11,072 nucleotides of DNA from NCBI GenBank assembly GCA_022709605.1, contig JAKLIM010000095.1, forward strand, positions 1 to 11,072, given 5' to 3'. Below are positions 1 to 7,512 of the stretch, piece by piece. The position numbers and the translations under genes are program-made. Below the pieces are notes generated by a model, which saw only the letters and a list, made by a program, of their open reading frames with translations, did no database searches and had not been told where the DNA came from. Source of the stretch: Bacteroidota bacterium. GTDB taxonomy: Bacteria > Bacteroidota > Bacteroidia > Bacteroidales > Paludibacteraceae. Position 1 is the first letter of the stretch. Each line of letters opens with the position of its first letter.

Positions 1-177
1 AATACAGCCATCGAAAAATATGTGGACTTTGTAACGCCTGAGTATCATACCGCAGCCGGACATGCCAAAGATATTGCTGCGGGTGCAGTGCTTATCAGCG
101 CGCTTTTTGCTGCCATCGTTGGTCTGATAATTTTTGTTCCGAAGGGCTGGATTTTTATACTTAAACTGTTGGATTAA
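1..177 (+). CDS. dgkA: Diacylglycerol/undecaprenol kinase, C-terminal part (5' end outside window)
   Basis: The window opens inside this gene; 58 codons remain before TAA. The visible part begins exactly at the family's catalytic stretch, NTAIEKYVDFVTPEYH. Its Asn1 and Glu5 align with the catalytic Asn72 and Glu76 of E. coli DgkA. Next comes the conserved HAKDIAAGAVLISA stretch and one hydrophobic helix (about residues 32-57), the last membrane segment of this small trimeric inner-membrane kinase. Family members phosphorylate diacylglycerol or, in many bacteria, undecaprenol, recycling lipid carriers for cell-wall synthesis; which substrate is used here cannot be told. comF starts ten bases after the stop, so the two are probably cotranscribed. 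Family assignment is firm. The symbol is by family only, and the N-terminal half is not seen. Confidence 0.85.
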   Translation, partial: NTAIEKYVDFVTPEYHTAAGHAKDIAAGAVLISALFAAIVGLIIFVPKGWIFILKLLD

Positions 178-187
178 ATTGTTTACT

Positions 188-874
188 ATGAGAAATTTGT
201 TTACCGATATACTGAACCTGATTTATCCTAACTTGTGTATAATTTGTGGAGAAAACCTGATGGGCAAAGAGCATCAAATTTGCCTTTCGTGCCTGCAAAA
301 TATCCCGAGAACCAACTTCCATTTATTGCCCGATAATCCCATCGAAAAGAAATTCTGGGGTAAAGTTCCGATTCACCGGGGAACTGCATTTTTTTATTTT
401 CAGAAAGGCTCTCCATTTCAAAAATTACTTCACGAACTAAAATACAGAGATAACAAAGAAATTGGCGAAATAATGGGTAAATACGCCGGAGTGGAATTGC
501 TTGACTCTACCGATTTTTCCACTGTCGATATAATAATTCCCGTGCCCTTGCACCCCAAAAAACAGGCCAAACGCGGGTACAATCAGAGCGACTTTATTTG
601 CAAGGGCTTGTCCCTGGTTATGGAAAAGCCTGTGGATACTACAAACCTGAAGAGAATACGCGAAAATCCGACGCAGACTAAAAAAACAGTTTACGAACGT
701 TATGAGAACACCGAAAATCTTTTTCAGGTGGCAGATAATGAATTGTTTACAGGTAAACATGTATTGCTTGTTGACGATGTATTGACCACAGGATCTACAC
801 TCGAAGCTTGTATTCAGGCCTTACTCGAAGTGCCGGATATTAAAATCAGTATTTTTACGTTGGCAGTTGCTTAA
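188..874 (+). CDS. comF: ComF family phosphoribosyltransferase-like protein
   Basis: A 228-residue protein of the usual ComF length. A likely zinc-binding knuckle lies at the N-terminus (CIIC, Cys17/Cys20, and CLSC, Cys32/Cys35). It is followed by the family stretches ELKYRDN (83-89) and PVPLHPKKQAKRGYNQS (118-134). The C-terminal type I phosphoribosyltransferase PRPP loop is VLLVDDVLTTGST (192-204). In competent bacteria ComF is a cytosolic factor needed for DNA uptake, probably through contacts with single-strand DNA machinery such as PriA; its role in Bacteroidota is unproven, and no other competence gene is present here. I chose the ATG at 188 because it yields the canonical start MRNLF...YPNLC and a ten-base gap to dgkA. 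The ATG at 134 would overlap dgkA by 44 bases and add 18 non-conserved residues. No clear intrinsic terminator follows. Confidence 0.9.
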   Translation: MRNLFTDILNLIYPNLCIICGENLMGKEHQICLSCLQNIPRTNFHLLPDNPIEKKFWGKVPIHRGTAFFYFQKGSPFQKLLHELKYRDNKEIGEIMGKYAGVELLDSTDFSTVDIIIPVPLHPKKQAKRGYNQSDFICKGLSLVMEKPVDTTNLKRIRENPTQTKKTVYERYENTENLFQVADNELFTGKHVLLVDDVLTTGSTLEACIQALLEVPDIKISIFTLAVA

Positions 875-1014
875 ATTTACAAGGTGAAAATAAAGTCTAT
901 TTGGTTCAAAAATAAGTAGAAGCTTAGGTGAAAGGTTTTATGCAAATGGATTCATCGTTTTATTAAAACCCACATTATCAATGCAATAAAATTCTTTATT
1001 GAAGTTAATTTAAT

Positions 1015-1070
1015 CATGTTTTATATAAGCTTTCATAATGTATTTTAAAACATGCTTTAGAACATGCTTT
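1015..1070. promoter_or_regulatory. Repeated CATG boxes upstream of galK (possible operator)
   Basis: In the AT-rich leader of galK a 10-base direct repeat, AACATGCTTT, occurs at 1049-1058 and again at 1061-1070 (12-base period). CATGTTTTA at 1015-1023 is the inverted counterpart of TAAAACATG at 1046-1054. Three CATG cores therefore lie 36 and 12 bases apart, just upstream of the likely galK promoter. The repeats are seen directly; a role as transcription-factor site is inference from position. No regulator gene is adjacent. Chance is possible in such AT-rich DNA. Confidence 0.25.
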
Positions 1071-1110
1071 TTTACCAATAAAATACCTCATTTTTTTGTT
1101 ATTTTGTGGT

Positions 1111-1118
1111 CAATTTTG
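1111..1118 (+). promoter_or_regulatory. Possible -7 box of the galK promoter
   Basis: CAATTTTG matches seven of eight positions of the Bacteroidota -7 consensus TAnnTTTG and lies 21 bases before the galK ATG. No TTTG is found at the expected -33 position, and the implied leader would be only about 15 bases. TTATTTTG at 1099-1106 is an alternative with the same score. The call is weak. Confidence 0.3.
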
Positions 1119-1139
1119 CAACATAAATAACTTAAAAAT

Positions 1140-2300
1140 ATGACAGTTCAAGAATTAAAATCAGCTTTTGAAACTGCTTACGGCAAAGCCGCAGAAGCAG
1201 TGTATTTCTCACCGGGTCGTGTAAATCTTATTGGCGAGCACACCGATTATAATGGTGGAGCCGTGTTTCCCTGCGCGTTGAGTTTTGGTACTTATCTTTT
1301 ATTGGCAAAAAACGATAAAGGAGCAATGAACTTCAAATCGTTAAACCAACCTGAAATTTTAACGCTGAGTTTCGATCAACTCACCACTCCGCTTAACAAA
1401 TCGTGGGTAAATTATCCGCTGGGTGTTTTGGCTCAGTTTATCAAACGTGGCGTTCCGATGACTCAGGGTTTTGATATTCTGATTTGGGGTAATGTTCCGA
1501 ATGGTGCAGGACTTTCATCGTCGGCAGCACTCGAAGTGGTTACAGCTTTTGCAATGAACGATCAACTTGGAACAGGATTTAATCGCACTGTGTTGGCTCA
1601 AATCGGACAGAAAGCCGAACATGAATTTGCATTGGTAAATTGCGGTATCATGGACCAGTTTGTATCGGCCAATGGAGCAAAAGATCACGCTGTACATTTG
1701 AATTGCGATACCTTGGAATTCGAACTGGTACCCGTTAAACTCGAAGGCGTTAAAATCCTTATCTCAAATACACACAGTCCACACAAATTGGATTCAGGTG
1801 CTTACAATCAACGTGTAGCCGAATGTAAATTAGCTGTAGAACAATTGAATACCGTTCGTCCGTTGAAATATTTAGCAGAATTGACCGAGGCTGAATTCAA
1901 AAGCATCGAATCGGCAATTACTGATCCGGTAGCTCACAAACGGGCACGCCACGTGGTTGGTGAGGTTCAACGTACTTCAGATGCAGTAAAGGCTTTGAAA
2001 GCGAACGATTTGACCTTGTTCGGAAAATTAATGAATGCTTCACACGTTTCGTTACGCGACGATTACGAAGTGACTGGTCCAGAATTGGATTGCATGGCTG
2101 AAGAAGCATGGAAAATCGATGGCGTTATCGGTTCACGCATGACAGGTGGCGGTTTCGGCGGTTGTACAGTTTCGTTGGTAAAAGACGAAGCAATCGACAC
2201 TTTCATTAAAGAAGTGGGCGCTGCATACGAAGCAAAAATCGGCATCAAACCCGAATTCTACATTGCCGAAATTGGCGATGGAGCTTGTAAAGTTGAATAG
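1140..2300 (+). CDS. galK: Galactokinase
   Basis: A GHMP-superfamily kinase that phosphorylates alpha-D-galactose with ATP to galactose 1-phosphate, the first committed step of the Leloir pathway, in the cytosol. The 386 residues match the usual length. The galactokinase signature GRVNLIGEHTDYNGG spans 26-40 and includes the catalytic Arg27. The glycine/serine-rich ATP loop GNVPNGAGLSSSAAL is at 117-131. The catalytic-base Asp172 is in GIMDQF, and the third GHMP motif MTGGGFGGC is at 334-342. No key residue is missing. The ATG at 1140 puts the signature at the expected distance from the N-terminus; the leader is A-rich with no Shine-Dalgarno, normal for Bacteroidota. galM follows 129 bases later on the same strand and is probably cotranscribed. 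galT and galE, needed to finish the pathway, are not here. Confidence 0.97.
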   Translation: MTVQELKSAFETAYGKAAEAVYFSPGRVNLIGEHTDYNGGAVFPCALSFGTYLLLAKNDKGAMNFKSLNQPEILTLSFDQLTTPLNKSWVNYPLGVLAQFIKRGVPMTQGFDILIWGNVPNGAGLSSSAALEVVTAFAMNDQLGTGFNRTVLAQIGQKAEHEFALVNCGIMDQFVSANGAKDHAVHLNCDTLEFELVPVKLEGVKILISNTHSPHKLDSGAYNQRVAECKLAVEQLNTVRPLKYLAELTEAEFKSIESAITDPVAHKRARHVVGEVQRTSDAVKALKANDLTLFGKLMNASHVSLRDDYEVTGPELDCMAEEAWKIDGVIGSRMTGGGFGGCTVSLVKDEAIDTFIKEVGAAYEAKIGIKPEFYIAEIGDGACKVE

Positions 2301-2308
2301 AAAAATTG

Positions 2309-2411
2309 ACCCCTAATCCGTCAGCTGACGGAGAGAAAGAGATTAGTATTGTTTGTAATAATTAATGCTAATTAAATTCCCCTCCCGAAGTATCGGGAAG
2401 GGGTTAGGGGT
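2309..2411. repeat. REP-like palindromic element between galK and galM
   Basis: About 103 bases bounded by an 8-base inverted repeat: ACCCCTAA at 2309-2316 and TTAGGGGT at 2404-2411. Inside are a perfect 16-base palindrome, TCCGTCAGCTGACGGA (2317-2332), flanked by a second pair (CTAATC at 2313-2318, GATTAG at 2341-2346), and a GC-rich hairpin at 2379-2403 with stem CCCCTCCCGA / TCGGGAAGGGG and loop AGTA. The GC-rich stems stand out from the AT-rich surroundings. Such CCCCTAA-headed palindromes are, from memory, common between genes in Bacteroidota. It could be an old REP/MITE-like insertion, an RNA structure tuning galM relative to galK, or both. No run of T follows, so it is not a classical intrinsic terminator. 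Confidence 0.6.
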
Positions 2412-2429
2412 AATAATAAATATAATATT

Positions 2430-3455
2430 ATGAATGATATATTAATTGATGGAAAAGCCGTAAAGATGTTCACGTTGAAAAACAAGAACGGTATGTCGGC
2501 TGATATTACCAATTTCGGGGCAAAAATAGTTCGCTTGTTTGCTCCCGATAGAAATGGAAACTTCGATGATGTGGTGCTCGGTTTCGACACTCTCGAAGAA
2601 GTAATTGAAAAGGAAGAATATTACGGGGCTGTGTGCGGACGTTTTGCCAATCGGATAAAAGATGGAAAATTCAGCATCGATGGCAAAGAATATTCGTTGG
2701 CAGTGAATAATGGAACAAATGCTTTGCACGGTGGAGTGGATGCATTCAACACCAAAGTGTGGGATGTAATTTCAGTTTCAGAAGAAAAATTGGAACTTGA
2801 ATTGTTTTCGGCCGATGGCGAAGAAGGTTATCCGGGAAACATGACAATAAAAGTAACATACATTTTGGGTGATGACAATGAAATTGACATTCACTACGAA
2901 GCTACTACCGATAAACCAACCGTCATCGGATTGACCAATCACTCGTATTTCAATTTAAAAGGTGCCGGCAATGGAACGATTAAAGACCACGTTTTGCAAA
3001 TAAATGCCGATTTTTACACCGTGTTGGATGAATCTTTCGCACTTACGGGTGAAATTCGTCCGGTAGCCGGAACAGCTTTCGATTTCCGTGAGCCAACAGT
3101 GATAGGCGAACGTATTGATGACGAAGCTTTTGTGCCTGGTTGGGGAATGGATAACAACTGGTGTCTTCGCAAAGAACAAGCCGGCGTTTGTGCAAAAGCC
3201 GGAAGTGTGTACGATCCGGTAAGCGGACGTAAACTCGAAGTGTGTACAACACAACCCGGTATGCAAATTTACACCGGAAACTGGATTGAAAATCAAATCG
3301 GGAAACAGGGAAAAACTTACGACCGTCAGGATGCAATTTGTCTTGAAACACAAGGTTTCCCTAACTCTCCAAACGTTCCTTTCTTCCCCACGGCGGTACT
3401 TCGTCCGGGACAGAAATATGACGAATGGTGCGGTTATAAATTCACTGTGGAATAG
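2430..3455 (+). CDS. galM: Aldose 1-epimerase (mutarotase)
   Basis: Interconverts the alpha and beta anomers of galactose and other aldoses, supplying the alpha-D-galactose that GalK uses. The 341 residues match the family length and there is no signal peptide, so it acts in the cytosol. The active-site residues of the Lactococcus GalM fold are all visible: Arg75 in GRFANRI, His100 in ALHGG, His171 in LTNHSYFNL (general acid), Asp241 in DNNW and Glu306 in CLETQGFPNSPN (general base). It follows galK on the same strand across a 129-base palindromic spacer and ends just before a strong terminator, so a galK-galM operon is likely. The ATG at 2430 is the only good start and has an AT-rich leader. 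A second, different aldose epimerase lies at the right end of the window. Confidence 0.96.
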   Translation: MNDILIDGKAVKMFTLKNKNGMSADITNFGAKIVRLFAPDRNGNFDDVVLGFDTLEEVIEKEEYYGAVCGRFANRIKDGKFSIDGKEYSLAVNNGTNALHGGVDAFNTKVWDVISVSEEKLELELFSADGEEGYPGNMTIKVTYILGDDNEIDIHYEATTDKPTVIGLTNHSYFNLKGAGNGTIKDHVLQINADFYTVLDESFALTGEIRPVAGTAFDFREPTVIGERIDDEAFVPGWGMDNNWCLRKEQAGVCAKAGSVYDPVSGRKLEVCTTQPGMQIYTGNWIENQIGKQGKTYDRQDAICLETQGFPNSPNVPFFPTAVLRPGQKYDEWCGYKFTVE

Positions 3456-3477
3456 GATATAATCTTTTCATACGCTT

Positions 3478-3516
3478 AAAAAAATTCCAAAGTTTATAAC
3501 TTTGGAATTTTTTTTT
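3478..3516. terminator. Intrinsic terminator, probably bidirectional
   Basis: A perfect hairpin with left arm AAAATTCCAAAGTT (3481-3494), loop TAT and right arm AACTTTGGAATTTT (3498-3511), followed by a T run at 3508-3516. It sits 22 bases after the galM stop. On the minus strand the A run at 3478-3484 reads as a T run, and the convergent gene ending at 3541 is 25 bases away, so one hairpin probably serves both. Confidence 0.85.
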
Positions 3517-3540
3517 AAATACCGGAAAGATCGGATATTA

Positions 3541-4494
3541 TTAATGCATCATAATTTCCAACCCGGCATGAGTGCCTGTATCTTCGTAAATTAAATTGTC
3601 ATTTTCGTACAATTGCAACTTAATAATACCTGAAAGTCCTTCTTTTATCGACTGAATCATTGCACCATTTTTGGGCGACGAAAGCGAAATTGTCTTTTCG
3701 TTTAATGCAAAAACGATGAGTTTCAATTTCCCTTTTTTTATCTCATAATTTACACTATTGATTTTTATCTCTTTGGCCGTTACCTTAGAACCATTGTAGG
3801 TTGCAAAGCGATATTCTTTCCCATTAACTATCAGGCAGATAATCAAACCATTAAAGTGAAATGCTTTAAATGGAATGATCGCTTCCGAAAACATAAAGGA
3901 TGTTTCTGTATTTTTAAAATGATTCGATTGCATCCATACATATTCGCGTGGAAAAGACTTTCCCCAATCTTTTTCGATATATCCTTTTCCTCCGCTAAAA
4001 TCAACGGGTTTACCATCGATTGTCAGATTTCCTACGAGCGTATGACTCATACTAACCACACCATGATAACATTCCATAAATGTAAAAAAGGAGAAATAGC
4101 CCATTATGGAAGGAGAAAGCAAAGATGTTTCGATTTTTGTGATCCCTGAGAATTTCAATTTTCCCTGAATATTTAAATCCTTATTTTCAATTGAAACTTC
4201 TACTCCATACTCTGTGAACGTGTTTTTTTGTATGCATAACTCAAAAGGAAAATCGCTTGCTTCGAAATCACTTTTATTGTATTCCACATAAATCGTTTTC
4301 AAATCGACATTGGCATAGGTTACAAAAACCTGAATAAAAGCATGTGAGTGCTGCTCATTTAAACTGATGCCCGGAATCAAAGCAACAGAGCAACTACCAT
4401 CGGCACTCACCATTTTATAATACCAACCTTCAAAATAATTTTTCTTTTTGAGATTCCCCTGAAACAAGATGGGATTTTTTATTTTGCGCAACAT
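3541..4494 (-). CDS. Tocopherol cyclase-like family protein
   Basis: The 317-residue product resembles the tocopherol cyclase family (plant/cyanobacterial VTE1, Pfam Tocopherol_cycl). It has the N-terminal signature YFEGWYYK (20-27), the later GGKGYIEKDWGKSFP stretch (168-182) and WMQSNHF (187-193), and is predicted to be mostly beta strand. VTE1 closes the chromanol ring of tocopherols, but bacterial homologues outside phototrophs have no known substrate. No prenyltransferase or other tocopherol gene is visible here, so the reaction should be treated as unknown; a lipid or quinone-like ligand is only a guess. The protein has no signal peptide and no membrane helix. The ATG at 4494 is chosen because the upstream extension to 4548 adds 18 unconserved residues, whereas MLRKIKNPILFQG leads straight into the conserved start. 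It appears monocistronic, with a 161-base gap upstream and a shared terminator downstream. Confidence 0.75.
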   Translation of the reverse strand: MLRKIKNPILFQGNLKKKNYFEGWYYKMVSADGSCSVALIPGISLNEQHSHAFIQVFVTYANVDLKTIYVEYNKSDFEASDFPFELCIQKNTFTEYGVEVSIENKDLNIQGKLKFSGITKIETSLLSPSIMGYFSFFTFMECYHGVVSMSHTLVGNLTIDGKPVDFSGGKGYIEKDWGKSFPREYVWMQSNHFKNTETSFMFSEAIIPFKAFHFNGLIICLIVNGKEYRFATYNGSKVTAKEIKINSVNYEIKKGKLKLIVFALNEKTISLSSPKNGAMIQSIKEGLSGIIKLQLYENDNLIYEDTGTHAGLEIMMH

Positions 4495-4597
4495 GTTTTC
4501 GAATTTTTGATTTATACTGATTGTACAAATAATTTGACAAGTATACAATAAAAATCCGACATGTATTTGTTATTGGAAGAAAAGATTGTGTGTAGCG

Positions 4598-4630
4598 AGT
4601 CGGAGTGCGACTTCAAGTTGCACTCCGACT
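4598..4630. repeat. REP-like long hairpin between the TonB receptor and the cyclase-like gene
   Basis: AGTCGGAGTGC at 4598-4608 is perfectly inverted at 4620-4630 (GCACTCCGACT). The 11 bases between continue the stem (a G-T pair, then AC/GT) around a short loop, so almost the whole 33 bases fold. It lies 25 bases beyond the receptor stop on the minus strand. No T run follows on either strand, so it is better read as a REP-like intergenic element, possibly a transcript 3'-end stabiliser, than as a classical terminator. Similar hairpins are, from memory, frequent in Bacteroidota genomes. Confidence 0.6.
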
Positions 4631-4655
4631 AACTAAGATAATACTGGAATTTTCT

Positions 4656-7070
4656 TTATTTCGAACTCCTGTTTTGTTCTTCTGAGGATGATGTTGATCG
4701 GTTGGCGCGTGTTTTAAAGTTGTCTTTACCAAACCGATAGTTAAAGGATAGGCTGATCCTTCGCGAATTCCAATGGTTAATAACATCGATATCAACATTG
4801 TCGTATTTGGCATAAGCGCTACCGTTGGCAGTATTAAAGAGGTCGTTCACCGAAAGTTTTACAGTTCCCATGTCTTTCAGTACATTGCGTTGAAAACCTA
4901 AGTTAACAGCATACCGTTCGCGTACAATGATATTACTGACTAACTGAGGCGAATTGTAATACCCGCTTAATTCCATTTCAACTTTATAAGGCAATGAGAA
5001 ATTATTGCTTACATTGCCGGTAAAACTGTATTTGCTTAATTTAGATAAACTGTTTTCGTTCAGTTGAAGTACTTTGTACATACCGGTTACTGTGCCGTTT
5101 ACGCGCCACCATTTGGTGGGTTGCAACTGAAAAGTTTCCGAAAGATTATAATCAAGGGAATTGCTTAAATTTTCGTTGGTTTGATATACTGTTTTTGAAG
5201 CATCATCCTGACGAATAATTTGGGTAAACAATCCTTTTGTGTAATTCATGCCCAGCGAAGTAATCAAAGCACTTTTGTAATTATGACTTAAACCCATCGA
5301 ATGTGTAAATTGAGGTTCAAGATAGGGATTACCCACGTTGTAGGTATAAGGGTCAACCATCCATTTAAACGGATTCAGCATGTGATAACCCGGACGTCCA
5401 ATCCGGTAACTGTATTTGACATTCAAATTATGCTTGTCGTTGAGTTTTTGCTGTACGAAAACCGATGGAAAGAACCGCAGGTAACTTGTGTCATTTACCT
5501 GATTGGTTACCAATGAAGTTCCTGTAGAAATGGTATTTTCTAAACGCAAACCCAGTTGTACGGTCGTTTTATCGAATTGACCACGACCATTTACATAAGC
5601 AGCCTGAATTTTTTCATCATATACAAAGTGATCAGACTGAGTGAGATAACCCTTCATGTCAATTTTGCTGTCTGTATTTACAAAACTGGTTTTAAGTCCC
5701 GATTCGAAATTAAAATTTTTCCCCACGGGCAAAATATAATCGAGTTTTGCAGTGTAAATATTAATTTTATTCCCCTGCTCAGTCGAAACTGCAATTCCAC
5801 GGTTCAAATCATTATTATATTTATCAAAATATTTTCCACTTTGATCATTCGGGCTTTCAAATCCAAAATGTGCATAATCCACATCTACCGAAAGTGACTG
5901 ACCGGTAGAGTCGATATCCCATTTGTAATTCAGATTGTAAGTCTGATTATACCATTTGTTGTTTTGAGTGGCCGACGAAACCAGCGAAGAATCAACAGTT
6001 TTATTCTTATCAGTAAAACTGGTGGTGCTATTCTCAATGTTTGAATTATGTCCGTTGTTTCCTTTAAACATCACACTCAAAACATGATTTTTAGTCATAT
6101 AATAATCGGCACCCACTTTGTAATTATGCGAACTTCCTTTATAATCGCCTTTGTTGTAAATCAACTGATAAGCCCCTTCGAGTTCGGTGCTCGTAAAGCG
6201 ACGTGAAGCATCCATACTGTTCCAACCGGCCCAGTTATTATTCGAATAGCTCCCGTAAATATTCAGTTTACCAAAGTTCATGTTCATGTCCAATCCGGCA
6301 TTCCATCCCGGCGCGCTTGCATAATTTGCTCCAGCATTTACGCTGCCATTGAATCCCGGCGCTTTTGTGTGCCTGGTTTTAATATTGATTATTCCCGAAT
6401 TTCCTTCTGCATCGTATCGGGCCGATGGATTTTCGATAATTTCAATTTTATCAATGTTTTTACCCTGCATGCCTTTCAGCATGGAGGCCAATTGTGTACC
6501 TGATACATAAGTGGGCTTATCATCTATAAGTATTTTAACGCCTTGAAGCCCTTTCAGACTAATGTTATCATTGTTGTCGATGGTTACAACGGGGAGTTTG
6601 CGGAGTATTTCATATACATTTTCCGAAGCCGAAGTTATGGATGCTTCAGGGTTAATGACCATTTTATCGACCGACTGTTCGATGAATTGTTTTTTGGCAG
6701 TAATAACCACATCGTTGAGCATTTCGGTAGTTTCGCGCAGTACTATTTTTCTTTCAATAACCGGAGTTTTTCCATCAACCACTAATTTTTCATTCTCAAG
6801 TTTGTCGTAGCCCAACATGCTTACCGAAAGAATATAATTTCCCTGAGAAACTTTTTCGATGGTAAATTCACCTTTATTATTGCAAACTTCACCTTTTACA
6901 ATCTCTTGTGTTTTTGGGCTTATAAGTGTTGCGGTAGCAAATTCGATGGGTTGATTTTTTTCATCCGTTACTTTTCCTTTTACCGTTACAGTCATTGCAT
7001 TGGTAGCAGCAGTTGTTGTTTGTATCGAAATACAAATAATCAATAGATAGTTTAAAAATTTCAGTTTCAT
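4656..7070 (-). CDS. TonB-dependent outer-membrane receptor (OMP_b-brl_3 type)
   Basis: The 804-residue product has an N-terminal signal peptide (about 1-21, KLKFLNYLLIICISI then TTTAA). Next is a carboxypeptidase-regulatory-like beta-sandwich (about 29-113, GKVTDEKNQPIEFATATL ... GNYILSVSMLGYDK). A TonB plug follows (about 135-232, with NVYEILRKLPVV, GVKILIDDKPTYVSG and IIENPSARYDAEGNSGIINI), then a long beta-barrel rich in aromatic alternating strands to about 790. After the last strand (SLSFNYRFGKDNF) comes a short polar Ser/Glu-rich tail, as in many members of this family. It probably imports or binds an unidentified ligand with TonB energy. No SusD lipoprotein adjoins it, and the protein is shorter than SusC proteins, so it is not a classic glycan-utilisation pair. 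The ATG at 7070 is chosen because it places the signal peptide at the very start; the longer frame to 7145 runs over the likely promoter. Confidence 0.88.
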   Translation of the reverse strand: MKLKFLNYLLIICISIQTTTAATNAMTVTVKGKVTDEKNQPIEFATATLISPKTQEIVKGEVCNNKGEFTIEKVSQGNYILSVSMLGYDKLENEKLVVDGKTPVIERKIVLRETTEMLNDVVITAKKQFIEQSVDKMVINPEASITSASENVYEILRKLPVVTIDNNDNISLKGLQGVKILIDDKPTYVSGTQLASMLKGMQGKNIDKIEIIENPSARYDAEGNSGIINIKTRHTKAPGFNGSVNAGANYASAPGWNAGLDMNMNFGKLNIYGSYSNNNWAGWNSMDASRRFTSTELEGAYQLIYNKGDYKGSSHNYKVGADYYMTKNHVLSVMFKGNNGHNSNIENSTTSFTDKNKTVDSSLVSSATQNNKWYNQTYNLNYKWDIDSTGQSLSVDVDYAHFGFESPNDQSGKYFDKYNNDLNRGIAVSTEQGNKINIYTAKLDYILPVGKNFNFESGLKTSFVNTDSKIDMKGYLTQSDHFVYDEKIQAAYVNGRGQFDKTTVQLGLRLENTISTGTSLVTNQVNDTSYLRFFPSVFVQQKLNDKHNLNVKYSYRIGRPGYHMLNPFKWMVDPYTYNVGNPYLEPQFTHSMGLSHNYKSALITSLGMNYTKGLFTQIIRQDDASKTVYQTNENLSNSLDYNLSETFQLQPTKWWRVNGTVTGMYKVLQLNENSLSKLSKYSFTGNVSNNFSLPYKVEMELSGYYNSPQLVSNIIVRERYAVNLGFQRNVLKDMGTVKLSVNDLFNTANGSAYAKYDNVDIDVINHWNSRRISLSFNYRFGKDNFKTRANRSTSSSEEQNRSSK

Positions 7071-7142
7071 TATGCTTAAAAATTTCAGTTTGTTTTTGTT
7101 CTCTTTTTTTATTGACGATAGATAAATAAGAATATTACATTG

Positions 7143-7172
7143 CAATGCTATATTTTTAGAATTAGACGCAAT
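7143..7172 (-). promoter_or_regulatory. Possible promoter of the TonB receptor gene
   Basis: Read on the minus strand, TAGCATTG (7150 down to 7143) matches seven of eight positions of TAnnTTTG. ATTG at 7172 down to 7169 lies 18 bases upstream as a -33-like box. The implied leader is roughly 65 bases before the chosen ATG. The spacing is slightly short and the boxes imperfect, so support is moderate. Confidence 0.4.
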
Positions 7173-7436
7173 GAGATCTTATTTTGGATTTATTCTTCGT
7201 TATTTTGTAAAAGATTTTTTTTGTGTTTGTTCTTTCGTTTCAGTGTTCAAATGATTCAGATTATCGCTATGATTCTATTAAATTATTTATTGGACGTGGA
7301 ATTGTATTACTCCTTTTTACTTTAAATGTTTCAGTTTTCATGATACATTAATCAAGTTTTACAATTTTAAATATTTTGTATACTATAGCATATCAGTTTA
7401 TTACATCATTTAAATGTAATTATTACAATTTTTTAA

Positions 7437-7468
7437 TTTGAAAAATATCACAAATCAAATTAATTTTG
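7437..7468 (+). promoter_or_regulatory. Bacteroidota-type promoter of the DUF937 gene
   Basis: TTTG at 7437-7440, a 20-base spacer, and TAATTTTG at 7461-7468 match the Bacteroides sigma-ABfr consensus (TTTG, 19-21 bases, TAnnTTTG) at every fixed position. Transcription would start near 7475, giving a leader of about 38 bases before the ATG at 7513. A second TAnnTTTG match, TATTTTTG, follows directly at 7469-7476 but lacks its own -33 box. Confidence 0.7.
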
Positions 7469-7512
7469 TATTTTTGAAAAAATATTTTTTATTAATTTTA
7501 AATTATAATGTT

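Larger units (their letters stand above)
7071..7512. other. Divergent 442-base intergenic region
   Basis: Very AT-rich spacer between the starts of the minus-strand receptor gene and the plus-strand DUF937 gene. It holds a likely promoter for each, near its two ends. A 61-codon plus-strand frame at 7140-7325 is hydrophobic and low-complexity, begins inside the receptor promoter and looks like no known protein, so I do not call it. Apart from the promoters I see no hairpin, RNA gene or repeat in it. Confidence 0.7.

Noticed and set aside
134..187. Upstream in-frame ATG extending comF by 18 residues
   Set aside because: It overlaps the dgkA coding end by 44 bases and adds residues unlike ComF; the ATG at 188 gives the family N-terminus.
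934..970. Weak hairpin GGTTTTA / TAAAACC after comF as a terminator
   Set aside because: Only seven AT-rich pairs with a 23-base loop and no T run.
2955..3353. 132-codon minus-strand reading frame inside galM
   Set aside because: Wholly antisense to a complete galM with all catalytic residues; its translation shows no family pattern.
4656..7070. Reading the receptor as a SusC protein of a glycan utilisation locus
   Set aside because: Too short for SusC, lacks a neighbouring SusD, and the domain order fits the OMP_b-brl_3 group.
7140..7325. 61-codon plus-strand reading frame in the divergent gap
   Set aside because: Low-complexity hydrophobic translation, overlaps the receptor promoter, no recognisable family and no promoter of its own.
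7469..7476. Second TAnnTTTG box as an independent promoter
   Set aside because: No TTTG box at the matching upstream distance; more likely a chance match in T-rich DNA.
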